From positions 42,787,807 to 42,851,806 of the forward strand of contig CM070873.1 of the NCBI GenBank assembly GCA_036365515.1: DNA of 64,000 nt, written 5' to 3'. Below, in pieces: positions 10,713 through 22,690 of the stretch. Source of the stretch: Torymus aiolomorphi (lineage: Eukaryota > Arthropoda > Insecta > Hymenoptera > Torymidae). The translations under genes and the position numbers were made by a program. The first letter of the stretch is position 1; every line of letters begins with the position of its first letter. The notes beneath the pieces were generated by a model, which made no database searches, had not been told where the DNA came from, and saw nothing but the letters and a program-made list of their open reading frames with translations.

Positions 10713-10739
10713 TTTTATACTATATATATATATAGTTCT

Positions 10740-11120
10740 ACATGAAGGGGGTGGGTAGATATCCCGATAGGGGAAATCACAGACAGGGAAAATCCCGATA
10801 GATGATTTTAGCGACAGGTATATTTTGAGATAGTAAGTTCAGCCGATCAAGGAAGATCTCAATAAGCAATATTACCGACAATTAAATCTTCAGAAAGAAT
10901 TTTCACCGAGCGGAGAAAATGACGAAAGTATAATTATAGAAAGGGAATATGCCGAAAATGTTTTTAACGAATACCCAAAATATCGAAAGTGAAATTTCAG
11001 AAATGAAAATTATCGAAATGAAAAATACCGACGATGATAACATCCATGGGGAAAAATGCCGAAACTTAGTTTCCATAATAGGTATAATGCCGAAATTCAA
11101 TTCCCATACAGGCGAAAATA
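10740..11120. repeat. CGATAGGG / CCGAAAAT low-complexity tract
   Basis: Many loosely periodic copies of words such as CCCGATAGGG, GCCGAAAATG, ATCGAAATGAAAA and ACCGACGATG occur. The same tract recurs on the other strand at 47140-47510 and 57520-57900, and a diverged version continues at 57910-58310. A 61-residue frame through it is a by-product of the repeats. Confidence 0.6.
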
Positions 11121-12496
11121 CCAAAATCTTATAATATAAAATATAAGTATCTGATACTCGAAAAAACACTGTAAAATCTCGTAAAAATACACTGAATATT
11201 AACAATAATTCAGTCGGTATGTCAGTGAACTGAAAAGAAAAAATATGCGTTATTGAAATTCAAGTATACATCTTGAAATTCGCCGAATATAAAAAATATC
11301 TTTTTTGTTTTTTTATTTATGTATCCTATACAAACAATTAATTATTGTTATAAAAAATTTTAAAGAAATGCATTAGTTTGAGAAAGAAAAGTATGTATTG
11401 GCAATATCTAATAAATATTTGTTTTGAACAGGTATTTAATTACTATCCTGCTCGACTTAGTGGTTTAAAGTTAATCCATTATTGTAACAATCATACAAAT
11501 ATAATAAATAAGTTATACTTCTTAACAAAAGATAACGAATCGTTTTGAAATTTAACAGAGAGGTAGTTTTTTCATATTTAAGAATCGATATTTTTATGAA
11601 ATATTTTTATGAAATTTTTACGAAATTCATATTTTGAAAGTCAATTATTATTATCGTTGCCCTAGTACACGTTGCCGCGGGACTCAATCTCAAATTATTT
11701 TCTCGAGGATATGCCGTAGTATACAATAATTATTTTATTTATATATGATGTACAAATTAAATAGAACTATTGCATATTTTGCTCTAAAACTTTATAAGTG
11801 TGTTTTGGGGCTAATTTGGAATGAGTTAAAGAATTTTAACCAACACAACCTCTTGAAATTTTAACACAATGTTGTACTCGATAAGTGTAATAAGTGGTAA
11901 ACATTTTGAGTCAATCAATCGAATATTCTTTTTAAAAATGCAAATAAGAAATTCAGATTTTTTTCGGCAAAGAACTGAATCCTTAGATATAAAAAAGCTA
12001 ATTCTTTGCCAAATTTCAAAACGAATCATTGACTTTTACTCCTGATATCGTTAACGAAAGAAAACGCACTTGTTTTCAAAAATAATTTTTTTCTCGTAAA
12101 CAAATCAACATAACCTCTTGAAATTTTAACACAATGTTGTACTCGATAAGTGGAATAAGTGGTAAAAATTTTGAGTGGAAAAATTTTTTGAGATATTAAT
12201 TCAAGAAATATAAACCATATTTTCATTAATAACAAATGACAGGCTAGAAATAATTTAAATAAAAAAAGAAATTGTAGGTAATTTAAAGACCTTTTAATAA
12301 AAATTTAGTTTATTAATACTGGCTGAAATAAATTAAAAAATCAAAAAAACGAAAAATTCGACATTGTTTTTTGGTTATAAAAAAGAAATCGGTAAAATCA
12401 AAAAGTAGGGTAATGCTCTCTCTATTCTCTTCCGAAATGAAGAGAATAAGCCTTTTCCGATGCAAATCGGTCGATCGGTTCAAAAGTTCTCGCCTG

Positions 12497-12524
12497 TACA
12501 CACACACACACACAGACACACACA

Positions 12525-12562
<38 letters not shown>
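12497..12562 (+). repeat. (CA)n microsatellite joining a module half to a Penelope fragment
   Basis: The run is CA with G and T interruptions. The left side matches half of the beta module (CGATCGGTTCAAAAGTTCTC), and the right side begins the Penelope-like coding remnant. The tract is therefore a junction between unrelated sequences. Confidence 0.85.
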
Positions 12563-12564
<2 letters not shown>

Positions 12565-13170
12565 TTGCTTCCTGTTCCACAACATATCAAAGATAATCCT
12601 ACACACAATTTTGATTGGGCTAACACATTAATATTAGATAGGGAAAGTAACAGAGAAAAACGTCGTATTTCTGAAATGCTGCACATCAATTTTATTGATA
12701 ACACAATCAACAGACAGGAAGACACACAATTTTTAAATAGTCAGTACAAGAGAATTTTTAATAAATTTGATTTGAATTCTCATCGTTTTATATAATTATA
12801 ATGTTTGTTGATTTGTATTTATGTATTGATTGTTTTGATTACGGATGAAAATGCGAGAGCGATTTATTTATATATACTACTTTGTGAAACGTGAGTTTGT
12901 CGGTTGGCGATGTAGCTTGTGTAATAGGACGTAGAGCTTCTGGCTCTTAAAAATACCTACGATGATAATAACTATATTGTATGTATTTTTTAGTATTCTC
13001 TCTTTGTGATTACAACCAAAATAACCATGTTTAAGATTCTATTGTGTCTTTGTTTTTATAGTTAAATAAATGATTACCTGATGAGGCTAGAAAACTAACT
13101 AGCGAAACGTTGTGGTTTTGAAAATGGAAAGTTAAAGTGTTTTTTTGTGTACCTGGGTTGATCCTAACCA
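12563..13170 (+). mobile_element. Penelope-like element 3' end, copy 1
   Basis: An open frame to a TAA at 12793-12795 encodes about 77 residues with the signature of the C-terminus of the Penelope GIY-YIG endonuclease: NFDWANTLILDRE, then REKRRISEMLHINF, then LNSQYKRIFNKF. The acidic residue of ISEMLHI corresponds to the conserved catalytic glutamate in that family. Reverse transcriptase and the GIY-YIG start are missing, so the copy is dead. The 3' non-coding part includes a hammerhead-like core at 13078-13108. Sister copies are at 25680 and 56010 (minus). Confidence 0.7.
13078..13108 (+). ncRNA. Hammerhead-ribozyme-like core in the Penelope 3' region
   Basis: CTGATGA is followed by GCTAG, an 8-nt loop, CTAGC and then GAAAC, which is the core-stem II-core order of a hammerhead. 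Penelope-like elements are known to carry short-stem-III hammerheads in their terminal repeats. Against activity, one extra G sits before stem II, and a minimal stem III (AC-GTT-GT) would place G at the cleavage base, where A, C or U is required. It is probably a relic. The same core is kept at 26195-26225 and, reversed, near 55465-55497. Confidence 0.45.
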
Positions 13171-16100
13171 TCGTTTCTTATCATTGATTTTATTTCGACT
13201 ATTCGACCTTTCGGATATTTCATTTTTGTTACTATGACCCATTGTCAAAATTATTTACGAAACGTTTGACCACTGTCAAAATTATTTTCGAATCTATTGA
13301 CCATTCAAAACTTTCTCGTAGGAATTTTTCCTATTAGATTAGAACCTTATTCCGATGATTTAGCTATCGGTTAAATTACCTATCGGGATTTTCGCTATCG
13401 GAATTTCTGACCATTGTAATTCTTACCCCCCCCCCCCCTAGAAAATATATCTATTTTACCCATAAAATATTTTCAAATTGTTCAAAAGTACCTTTTTGGA
13501 TTTTCCATTTTTTATAAAATGGCCAAGGGAATCCGAGATTTCAATTCTTAGCTTTTCTTCGCCTTAGACGCATTTTTGGCTTTTCTTCGCCTGTAACTTC
13601 CAAGTTGGCTTTTCTTCGTGCCGCACGACGAACTAGAGTAAAATTGTTTTAATTCCTTTGAAATTTTGTAGAGATGTAGAGTTTGTATATTATTTATTAT
13701 ACTAGTTCTTATGGTAAAAGAATTGATTTATGCATTTCGGAGATATTTGAGGCTAAAACTGTTTTAGTCCTCTTTTCAAATCATAATTTTTCGGGAACGG
13801 CTTTATGTATAAACATGAAATTTATAGACAATTTTGTGGCTGGTATAGGCAATATAGGTATGTGTGAAATTTCACAAAGAAAATATAATTTGAAGTAAAC
13901 GTTATTAGGAATTTTATTTGTTTTTCACACGTAATTTAAAAAATAAATCATACCTATTATTATTCATATTTTATACATAATTTAAAAAATTAATACTTTT
14001 TAATATTCATAAATTAATTTAATTAGAATTATATCATAAATTGTTGAAAAAATTATAAATTTTGTTATTAATAATTAAAGGAATCAGCAAATTAAGTTTG
14101 AGGAAGCCACGGGGCCAATGAATTGGCAGCGGTTTTTCTTTTAGAGCGAAAAAGACGATAATGAGATGAATAAAAGACATATGCTGTTGAAGGCCGCGCG
14201 CCACGGTACACGTATTACGACGTACGTATGACACGATCACGAAAAATGGTACAAATTTTTAACAACAATACATAGACTACTGAAATTTTCTTGTCGTGCG
14301 ACCGTCGTAACACGTATAGCGTGGCGCGTGGCCTTCAATAGTATTTATCGTAACAATCACGAAAAATTCTATTTAGCAACAATACATAGAAAAATTAGGA
14401 AATTCGTTACACAATTTTTGCATTTGAAAATGCAGGTTTAAAATAGAAAAAAAAATGTGATAAAATTTTCTATTTGGTTCAATAACAATCTTTATTATTG
14501 CACTATGGTTTATAATATTCCTAATACTACAAAATTTATTGTATAAAATGTTTTGAAGGAAATATTTGATTAGAACGAAGTTCTGGCGAGTTGAACAGAA
14601 AATTACATTAAACTTTTTTTATCCAAAAAAAAAAATAGTTTATTGGGATTTTTAATAAAACTAATAAAGATGGAAATTTAATTTCTTCATATAAAAATGC
14701 GCATTTCAATTCTTTCCATGCCTTTTCTTTAAAAATCGCGATTTGCTCAATTTTCAAATTTGATACTTTTTCTGCAAAATCGCGGTATTGATTAAAAATT
14801 ACCTATAATTAAGTATGTGAATTTAATCGACGAGTTTCGGCGATATCGTACACAAGTATTTTGTAAAATGCTACACAAATAAAGTCTATGCAGAGAATTT
14901 CGGCCCACAAACTATTTATCGAGATAAATTGTGCACAGTTATAATCTACATTAATATGATCTACACATGATGTACATTTTAATCGTGTAATCTATCTCAG
15001 TGTAGACTATATATGTGTACATTTTTTCTTAATATTATTTGTGTAGAACTTAGCCGTGCTATAAAAGTTCTGTATAGGGGCTTTGTGTAGATACTAAATG
15101 TGTTCAATATCGCTTATAGTATCGAATACAACCCAATGCGTAATTTGTTTTTTAGTTGCGTAATTTTATTTATTTGACTCACCAATGTTTTATGTATATG
15201 TTTTTATAGCTTATTGGTAATCAGATTATTGACTTAATCAACTTATATTTTGATTAATCAATTGTACTAACGCATCTAGCGCAAACGTTTATCTTTATAT
15301 ACGTTTTAAGAAGTGTTTTATTAGTTTTCGAAATTTCGGCCTGTTTAACCACCGATTTTCGGAATGTGTACCTATCTGTGATATAACCGTTGATAGTTTT
15401 TATTTCGACAATTTGAACTTTCGGATATTTCATTTTCGTTACCATGAACCATTGTCAAAATTATTTATGAAACTTTTGACCACTGTCAAAATTATTTTCG
15501 GAACTATTGACCATTTATAACTTTCTCGTAGGAATTTTTCCTATTAGATTAGAACCTTATTCCGATGATTTAGCTATCGGTTAAATTACCTATCGGGATT
15601 TTCGCTATCGGAATTTCTGACCATTGTAATTCTTAACCCCCCCTAGAAAATACATCTATTTTATCCATAAAATATTTTCAAATTGTTCAAAAGAACTTTC
15701 CATTTTTTATAAAATGGTCAAGGGAATCCGAGATTTCAATTCTTAAGAACATCTCTTTCCTCACTTTTGTTGTAACATATTGCTTTCTTGATTTTTTTCA
15801 TAAAAATGCGTAAAGTTACAAATGGCCTTGGCATCAGTAAAATGATACCTATTATGGAGTCGTTTGCGTCACCCTCCCCCCCCCCTCCCCCGCGAGCGCC
15901 AAATCATGCTAGTTATAACTCGTGTCTGCGATACTAAAATGTACTATTAAAAAATGTACATTCAGCGTTTTAGACGTACCTTTTCTTAGCTTTTTTATTG
16001 TGATATTTGTTTTTTGTAAATTTTGCGTTTTAACTTTAAAAATGTTGGCAATATGTCTCTGCGCAGGTGCACAGAGAAAAGAAAATCTTAACTGTTAATG

Positions 16101-16289
16101 AACGGACGTTTTGATATGGAAAAATGGAATGTTCATTTAAAATTAGACAAATTCGTTAACAGTTAAGTCACGAATCGTTTGAGTAAACAAATCTAACTTA
16201 ATTCTTAACGAAATCATCTAACTATAAATGACCATTCCATTTGTCCATATCCAATCGTCCGTTCGTTAACAGTTAAGATTTTTTGCTTT

Positions 16290-16600
16290 CTCAAAGAGAA
16301 AGCTTATTAACGGTCAAATTTTTCGACCCCGAGATTTCGATGATTTTTTATATTTCTGAGATCCCTGAGTCGAAATATGCATTTTCTTGAAGATTTCTGT
16401 GCATATGTATCTGTGTGTGTGCTGGTGTCTGTGTGTGTGTCTGTGTGTATGTGTGTGTGTGTGGAGGGGGGGGGTCTGTGGGTGTGTGGGTGTGTGTGTG
16501 TGTGTGTGTTTGTGTGTGTGTTATAAATTTGTCCGCAGCATAACTTGAAACTGGTCAGAGATATCAAGTTTATTTTTGGCACGTATTTAAAGCTTATTTG
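16290..16600 (+). repeat. Hairpin-(GT)n module alpha
   Basis: A short palindrome GCTTTCTCAAAGAGAAAGC is followed by ~100 bp, then a long GT tract (16415-16521, interrupted), then a fixed tail TTTGTCCGCAGCATAACTTG. The design is the same as modules beta and gamma but the sequence is different. Copies: 32318-32640, 51975-52290 (minus), 62090-62370 (minus, diverged). Confidence 0.7.
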
Positions 16601-18274
16601 GAGTTGTGCAAGTTCAATTATATAGTTGATCGGATAATATTAAGTCGGGTAAAAAAAATAAAGCAAAATATCAAAAAATCGAAATTTTTTTTTTCGTCAC
16701 CGAATTTGGATATCGGTGGGAAGTAGGTCCATTTTCTGAAAGGTCTTGATATGACTTATCAATTCACATTTTTATCGGCCCAATCGGATGTTATTGTTGA
16801 GTAAAATAAAGTTTAATGTAATTTTCTGTTCAACTCGCCAGAACTTCGTTCTGATCAAATATTTCCTTCAAAAAAGGACCCCGCACACAATGTATGGAAA
16901 ATAATCATTCGGTCAAATTGGATCAAACTTGGGGAAAAGATAGATCTTGAGGTCCTGAACAAAAGTTCTCATGGGCAAAGCCCCCCAAAATTTGACCGAA
17001 TGATTTTTTCCCATACATTGTGTCCGGGGTCCTTTTACACAATAAATTTTGTAGTATTAGGAATATTATAAACGATAGTGCAATAGTAAAGATTGTTATT
17101 GAACCAAATAGCAAATTTTATAACAATTTCTTTCGCTATTTTAAACCTGCATTTTCAAATGCAAAAGTTGTTGCTAAATAGAATTTTTCGTGATTGTTAC
17201 GATAAATGCTGTTGAAGGCCACGCGCCACGCTATATGTGTTACGACGGTCGCACGACACGAAAATTTCAGTAGTCTATGTATTGTTGTTAAAAATTTGTA
17301 CCATTGTTTGTGATCGTGTCGTACGCTTGTCGTAATAGTGTACCGCGGCGCGCGGCTTTCTACAGCATTTATCGTAACAATCACAAAAAATTCTATTTAG
17401 CAACAATATCTGGAGCAAAATTCGAAAATTCGTTACACAACTTTTGCATTTGAAAATGCAGGTTTAAAATAGCGAAAAAAATTGTTATAAAATTCGCTGT
17501 TTGGTTCAATAACAATATCTATTATTGCGCTATGGATTATAATATTCCTATAATACTGCAAAATTTATTGGGTAAAAATTTCTGAATGAAATATTTGATC
17601 TGAACGAAGTTCTGGCGAGTTGAACAGAAAATTATATTAAACTTTTTTTCCAAAAAAAAAAAAAAAACAGTTTATTGGGATTTTTAATAAAACTAATAAA
17701 GATGAAAATTTGATTTCTTCACATAAAAATGCGCATTTCAATTCTTTACATGCCTGTTTTTTAAAAATCGCGATTTGGTCAATTTTCAAATTCGATACAT
17801 TTTCTGCAAAATCTCGGGATGTTCCTTTTCGGGGCCCTCAATTGAGATCAAATTTTATGTAATTGATTAAAAATTACCTATAATTAAGTATGTAAATTTA
17901 ATCGACGACTTGCGGCGATATCGTACACAAGTATTTTCTAAAATGCTACACAAATAAATTCTACACAGAGAATTTCGGCACCCAAACTATTTATCGAGAT
18001 AAATTGTGCACAGTTAAAATCTACATTAATATGATCTACACATGATGTACAGTTTAATCGTGTAATCTATCTCAGTGTAGACTATATAGTGTACATTTTT
18101 TCTTAATATTATTTGTGTAGAACTTAGCCGTGCTAAAGAAGTCCTGTGTAGGTGCTTTGTGTAGATACTAAATATCCTCAATATCACTAGTATCGAATAC
18201 AACCCAATGCGTAATTTGTTTTTTAGTTCCGTAATTTTATTTATTTGGCTAGCCAATGCTTTATGTATATTTTT

Positions 18275-18560
18275 GCTTCCTCAAATTGGAAGCTTTATAA
18301 CGGTGAAAAAAATTTTTGAACCAAAAATGTTCAAGAACATGTTTTAAGACTTTTGGCGCTAAAATCCGTTGTTTTTGATAAAAAATGTTCGTGTCGTGTG
18401 TGTGCATGCGTGCGTGCGCGCGCGTGTGTGTGTGTTTCTGTCAATACAGGCGAGAACTTTTGAACTGATCGACCGATTTGCATCGGAAAAGGCTTATTCT
18501 CTTCGTTTCGGAAGAGAATAGAGAGAGCATACCCTACTTTTTGATTTTACCGATTTTCTT
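18275..18560 (+). repeat. Hairpin-(GT)n module beta
   Basis: It opens with GCTTCCTCAAATTGGAAGC, then ~100 bp, then GT/GC repeats, then GGCGAGAACTTTTGAACTGA and CATCGG with a CTCTTCGTTTCGGAAGAG hairpin. Copies: 33398-33640 and 50035-50290 (minus). The tail alone is also fused to Penelope fragments at 12410-12497 and 56161-56250. Confidence 0.7.
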
Positions 18561-18681
18561 TTTTTATAACCAAAAAATGATTTTGAATTTTTCGTTTTTT
18601 TGATTTTTTAATTTGTTTTAACCAGTATTACTTAATAAACTAAATTTGTATTAAAAGGTCTTTAAATTACCTACAATTTCT

Positions 18682-18905
18682 TTTGCTTCCTCCTAGAGGA
18701 AGCTTTGAAATAGTAAATTTTTCAACTTCGTTAAAACTTTCTATAAACATCATTAGAGGTGTTAGAAGTTTGTTTCACATGATTTTAGAAAATGTCTGTA
18801 TGGATGTGTGGGTGTGTGTGTGCGTGTGTGTGTGTATGTATACCGCTTTATCTCCGGATCTACGCGGTCGATTTTAACCATCAGGTTCTCATTTTTTTTG
18901 TTTTT
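18682..18905 (+). repeat. Hairpin-(GT)n module gamma
   Basis: It opens with the palindrome GCTTCCTCCTAGAGGAAGC, followed by ~110 bp, a GT run, and the tail ACCGCTTTATCTCCGGATCT. Copies: 33783-34010 and 49665-49880 (minus). The tail alone is repeated after the junction at 19196. Confidence 0.7.
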
Positions 18906-19563
18906 TTATTCCGAATTCGGGAAGAAAATAATTTTTGATGATTTACTGATTCGTTTTTGTTTTATTTCAAATTTTTGATTTTCGAAAAATTTACTATAAT
19001 TTTTTTGCTTCCCAATATTAAATTTTACATAATATTTACACTTTTAATATTACAAATTTTGTATAAAAACTATGAGAATGTTCTATTTTATTACATTGTT
19101 CAGGGGATATTGTGGAGGGGCCAGGAGGAGGCTGAGGGGGGAGAAAGGGCAGCGTCACCATCCCCTTTCTCCCCCCTCAGCCTCCTCCTGGCCCCTGTGT
19201 GTATGTATACCGCTTTATCTCCGGATCTACGCGGTCGATTTTAACCATCAGGTTCTCATTTTTTTTGTTTTTTTATTCCGAATTCGGGAAGAAAATAATT
19301 TTTGATGATTTACTGATTCGTTTTTGTTTTATTTCAAATTTTTGATTTTCGAAAAATTTACTATAATTTTTTTGCTTCCCAATATTAAATTTTACATAAT
19401 ATTTACACTTTTAATATTACAAATTTTGTATAAAAACTATGAGAATGTTCTATTTTATTACATTGTTCAGGGGATATTGTGGTGGGGCCAGGAGGAGGCT
19501 GAGGGGGGAGAAAGGGGATGGTGACGCTGCCCTTTCTCCCCCCTCAGCCTCCTCCTAGCCCCT
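18830..19563 (+). repeat. 367-bp tandem duplication with inverted palindrome centre
   Basis: The unit from TGTGTATGTATACCGCTTTA through the C/T-rich palindrome repeats at 19197 with a 367-bp shift. The junction TGGCCCCTGTGTGTATG lies in the GT tract. The 19-bp palindrome centre of unit 1 (GGGCAGCGTCACCATCCCC, near 19146-19164) is the exact reverse complement of the centre in unit 2 and of that at 3774-3792. One of the centres has therefore flipped. Confidence 0.8.
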
Positions 19564-20175
19564 CCTCAATATCCCTTGAACAACGTAATAAAATAGAACA
19601 TTCTCATAGTTTTTATACAAAATTTGTAATATTAAAAGTGTAAATATTATGTAAAATTTAATATTGGGAAGCAAAAAAATTATAGTTGAAAAGAAAAAAC
19701 CGATGCCAATTCATTGGCTCGTGGCTTCCTCAAACTTAATTTGCTTATTCCTTTAAGGGGGTCATAGACCTATAGGCCTTTGAGGCAAAAACCACTTGAA
19801 AAAATAAAATAAAATATAATTAGTTACATATATTAATAGTATACTATAAGTAGGCACAATTCTGATAAAATAGCCCAAGATATAATCCGTAGACCAATTT
19901 TACTCAGAGATGTTGCATTGCCAAAATTTTTCCTTTTGCGTAGTTTTTAAAAACAAGTACTCCTCAGCGGAAGGGGTGTTGGGGGGCTACATGGTAACAT
20001 TTATCTATATAATATAGGAAGATATATAATACTTATTTATGTATAAAAGTATGCACATGCCATGTCATCAGCTGATTGAAATTAATAATGTCTGTTTTGT
20101 TTACCTAATTACGTATATTTAAAAATACCATACGATATTTTGAGGTTATTTTAGAGTCACAATTTGGTTGTTGTT

Positions 20176-20269
<94 letters not shown>

Positions 20270-20278
20270 TCTTAACAG

Positions 20279-20953
20279 CTAATCTAAGCAACCTCTTTCC
20301 CCACAACTGCAACGAGTTTAGGGAATTGTTTCGCAGGAACAAGCGACTGCGCCCGCTAAAGATAGATTACCTTACCTGCGAGGCCAGCTTCTTCGATCAC
20401 CTCGATCCTGGTCAGCTGGAGATCCTACATGTATCATCTACATATTTCAAATTTACCGCTGGGTTAGCGGGCAAACTTGCCAAGTCGCTCGTCGAGCTAA
20501 ACTATAGTTCCAATAAGACCATCATACCTAACCTTCAGCCTTTAAGTATGCTAAAGAATCTACGAACTCTAATCCTGAAGTTTCGTTACATCAGACAGAC
20601 CCAGCTTATTCTTCATATCGTCGAAAATTTGCCGAAGAAACTTGAGCACATCACGTTTAGATCTTTACACGGACGATATTGGTGATCAAAATTTCATTGC
20701 GCTTCTGTTCAACCTACCTTGTTTAAAGTGCCTCGTTCTAATACTGAACCGATATAAAGTGTCATATGAAGAACTTGATAGGTTATTCCGAAAAGCATTC
20801 AACCTCAACTTCTTCGTACTGAGTTCGCGTACCAACTGTACATACGAAGAGGACAATGTTAAACCCTGTTATAAACACTCCCAAAGTCGGGTCAAAAATA
20901 CAAACTCTGCAGCTAGTAACTCCAACGACCCAATTATAATAACTGCTGCGTAG
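20279..20953 (+). pseudogene. LRR (F-box-like family) terminal exon, copy 2, frameshifted
   Basis: This is the partner of 4535-5209, with the same (CT)n-TTAACAG acceptor and TAG end. The first 135 or so codons are open because the nonsense codon of copy 1 is absent (AAA where copy 1 has TAA). It keeps the extra T in ACGTTTAGAT near 20657-20661, after which the leucine-rich frame (DLYTDDIGDQNFIALLFNLP) continues in another frame. The shared frameshift means the gene was already broken, or an unrecognised intron lies here, before the duplication. Confidence 0.5.
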
Positions 20954-21404
20954 GTAACGAGAACGGCGATCGAGAAGGTCAAATGGACTTATAAAAAGCG
21001 AGGCCCTGGCTAAAGGAGCGACGAGCTATCTTTGTGACTTGATATAGCCACGGAGTAGACTGACGAGAAGGGTGGTCGCCTTTTTAGAAATGCAATCCTT
21101 ATGTATATTTTGGCCGAGCCATAATGATTTGTCACTCAGTAAAAACAATTTCAACAGATAGGGATGTTGTATGTATATTATAGCCTGTCTTTTTTTATTA
21201 TGTACCGATCGAATGCAAAATAAATAAAAAATTTTGTACATATTAAATCAGTAATGTTATTTCTAATAAAATGTCAAAATAAATTTTAACATTAGGTGAT
21301 ATTTAATTTTGTTACGTGTGTATAGGTATGCAGAACGTGACGAGGCGGATCGGATTGCATATAGCAGCAACATAATGAGGACAACCCGAGGAAAGATGCG
21401 CACC

Positions 21405-21480
21405 GGCATCAGTAGCTCAGTGGTCAGAGCCCTTGTCGCGAAAACGAAAGGTCCGGGGTTCAATTCCCCGCCGAGTTACG
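21405..21480 (+). other. tRNA-like sequence, copy 2
   Basis: This is the partner of 5661-5736. Its D-stem is perfect (GCTC/GAGC), and the A and B boxes are unchanged. The acceptor stem is still poor and position 33 is G, so it is more likely a SINE head than a tRNA gene. Confidence 0.5.
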
Positions 21481-22384
21481 CCATGCCGTTGTTTTATCGA
21501 GTTGTCCTCCATTTATTTATTTATCTGCGAATTCTCACTCGTAACAATTTCAAGTTATTGTTCTATTGATTCTTTTATTCTCTAAACCAATTATACTATA
21601 CGCAACCCTGTTCGATCTCTGTGCAACTTTCTAGTTGTAATTTGAATTGGAAATTTATTATTAAACTTTCGTTTCTGGCTTAGTGGTCAGATTAACGACT
21701 CTTTTTCATTAATTTTTATGACCAGAGTTCAGTCTACCGCCTACATGTGCGACAATAGTATAAAGCTGGGAAATTCACAAAACTTTTGGACCCATTCTTA
21801 TGATCCCAAGGTAATTAGTGAACAGTGCGGACTTTTAAACATACCTGAATAATGCAGCTCCTGTGAGTACAATAGTCGTAATCGACAGTCTGAAGCAAAT
21901 TGACCGAAGTGCAATTGAGGGACCGGAAAGAGAAAGGGGACATAAAGTGTGTTAACTGAATGGGCTATGCCCCCCTTCTCTTTCCAGGCCTTTAATTGTT
22001 GAGTAGGCTGGGCCACTCGCTGTAACTTTATCTATTTTTTCTTTTTGAATTAAATAAATTACATGGAAGTTATTCTAAACGTGCTTGCCTTATTTATTTT
22101 GATGAATATTCAACCAACGTATCTTTATTCTGAGTATAGTCTTTACTAGAATTTTAAATCAGATTGAATTATCAAACATAAACAATTTATTGTTGATCGT
22201 TGTCAAATTTAGTTGAGATTATTGTTATTATATTAACACGGGTCGCGGTAGCGGCCCTCGTGGCATGTATATAAAACCATGTGGGTAGCTATCGCTGCCT
22301 TTATACTTCTTGTTTTTAAGGTCCTTAACCAACCAATGTCAAAAAATGTATTTGTGTACATATCGACGGCTGACCGAAACAAGG

Positions 22385-22690
22385 TCGTATCTCACCACGC
22401 GGATGAAGAACGTCGCATCTCAGCACGCGGACGAAGAACGTCGTATCTCACCACGCGGACGAAGAACATCGTATCTCACCGCGCGGATGAAGAACATCGT
22501 ATCTCACCGCGCGGATGAAGAACGTCATATCTCGGCGCTCTTGCGGCCAGTACACAGCCAGTATATGGCGAGATACGACGTTTTTCGTCTGCGCGCCGTG
22601 ATACGATGTTCTTCATCCGCGCCGTGAGATGCGACGTTCTTCATCGGCGCGCTGAGATACGACGTTCTTCATCCGCGCGGTGAAATACGA
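22385..22690 (+). repeat. 28-bp repeat hairpin, copy 2
   Basis: The structure is the same as at 6641-6946, five units against four inverted ones. Only one change was seen, in the loop (TATATGGCG for TATACGGCG). Both arms stay paired. Confidence 0.8.

Larger units (their letters stand above)
10740..18992 (+). repeat. Block A, copy 1
   Basis: This composite repeat is collinear with 25610-34080 (from the Penelope fragment on) and, reversed, with 49600-57900. In order it contains CGAT-rich low-complexity sequence (10740-11120), AT-rich sequence (11200-12300), half of a (GT)n module, a Penelope-like 3' end, segments with GGCGAGTTGAACAGAAAATT motifs in both orientations, and the hairpin/(GT)n modules at 16290, 18277 and 18684. 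It holds no complete gene. It lacks the three insertions seen in the other copies and so supplies their empty sites. Confidence 0.85.

Noticed and set aside
10949..11205. Coding frames in the CGAT-rich tract
   Set aside because: They follow the low-complexity word repetition, overlap on both strands and match the repeat copies at 47140 and 57520 without codon bias.
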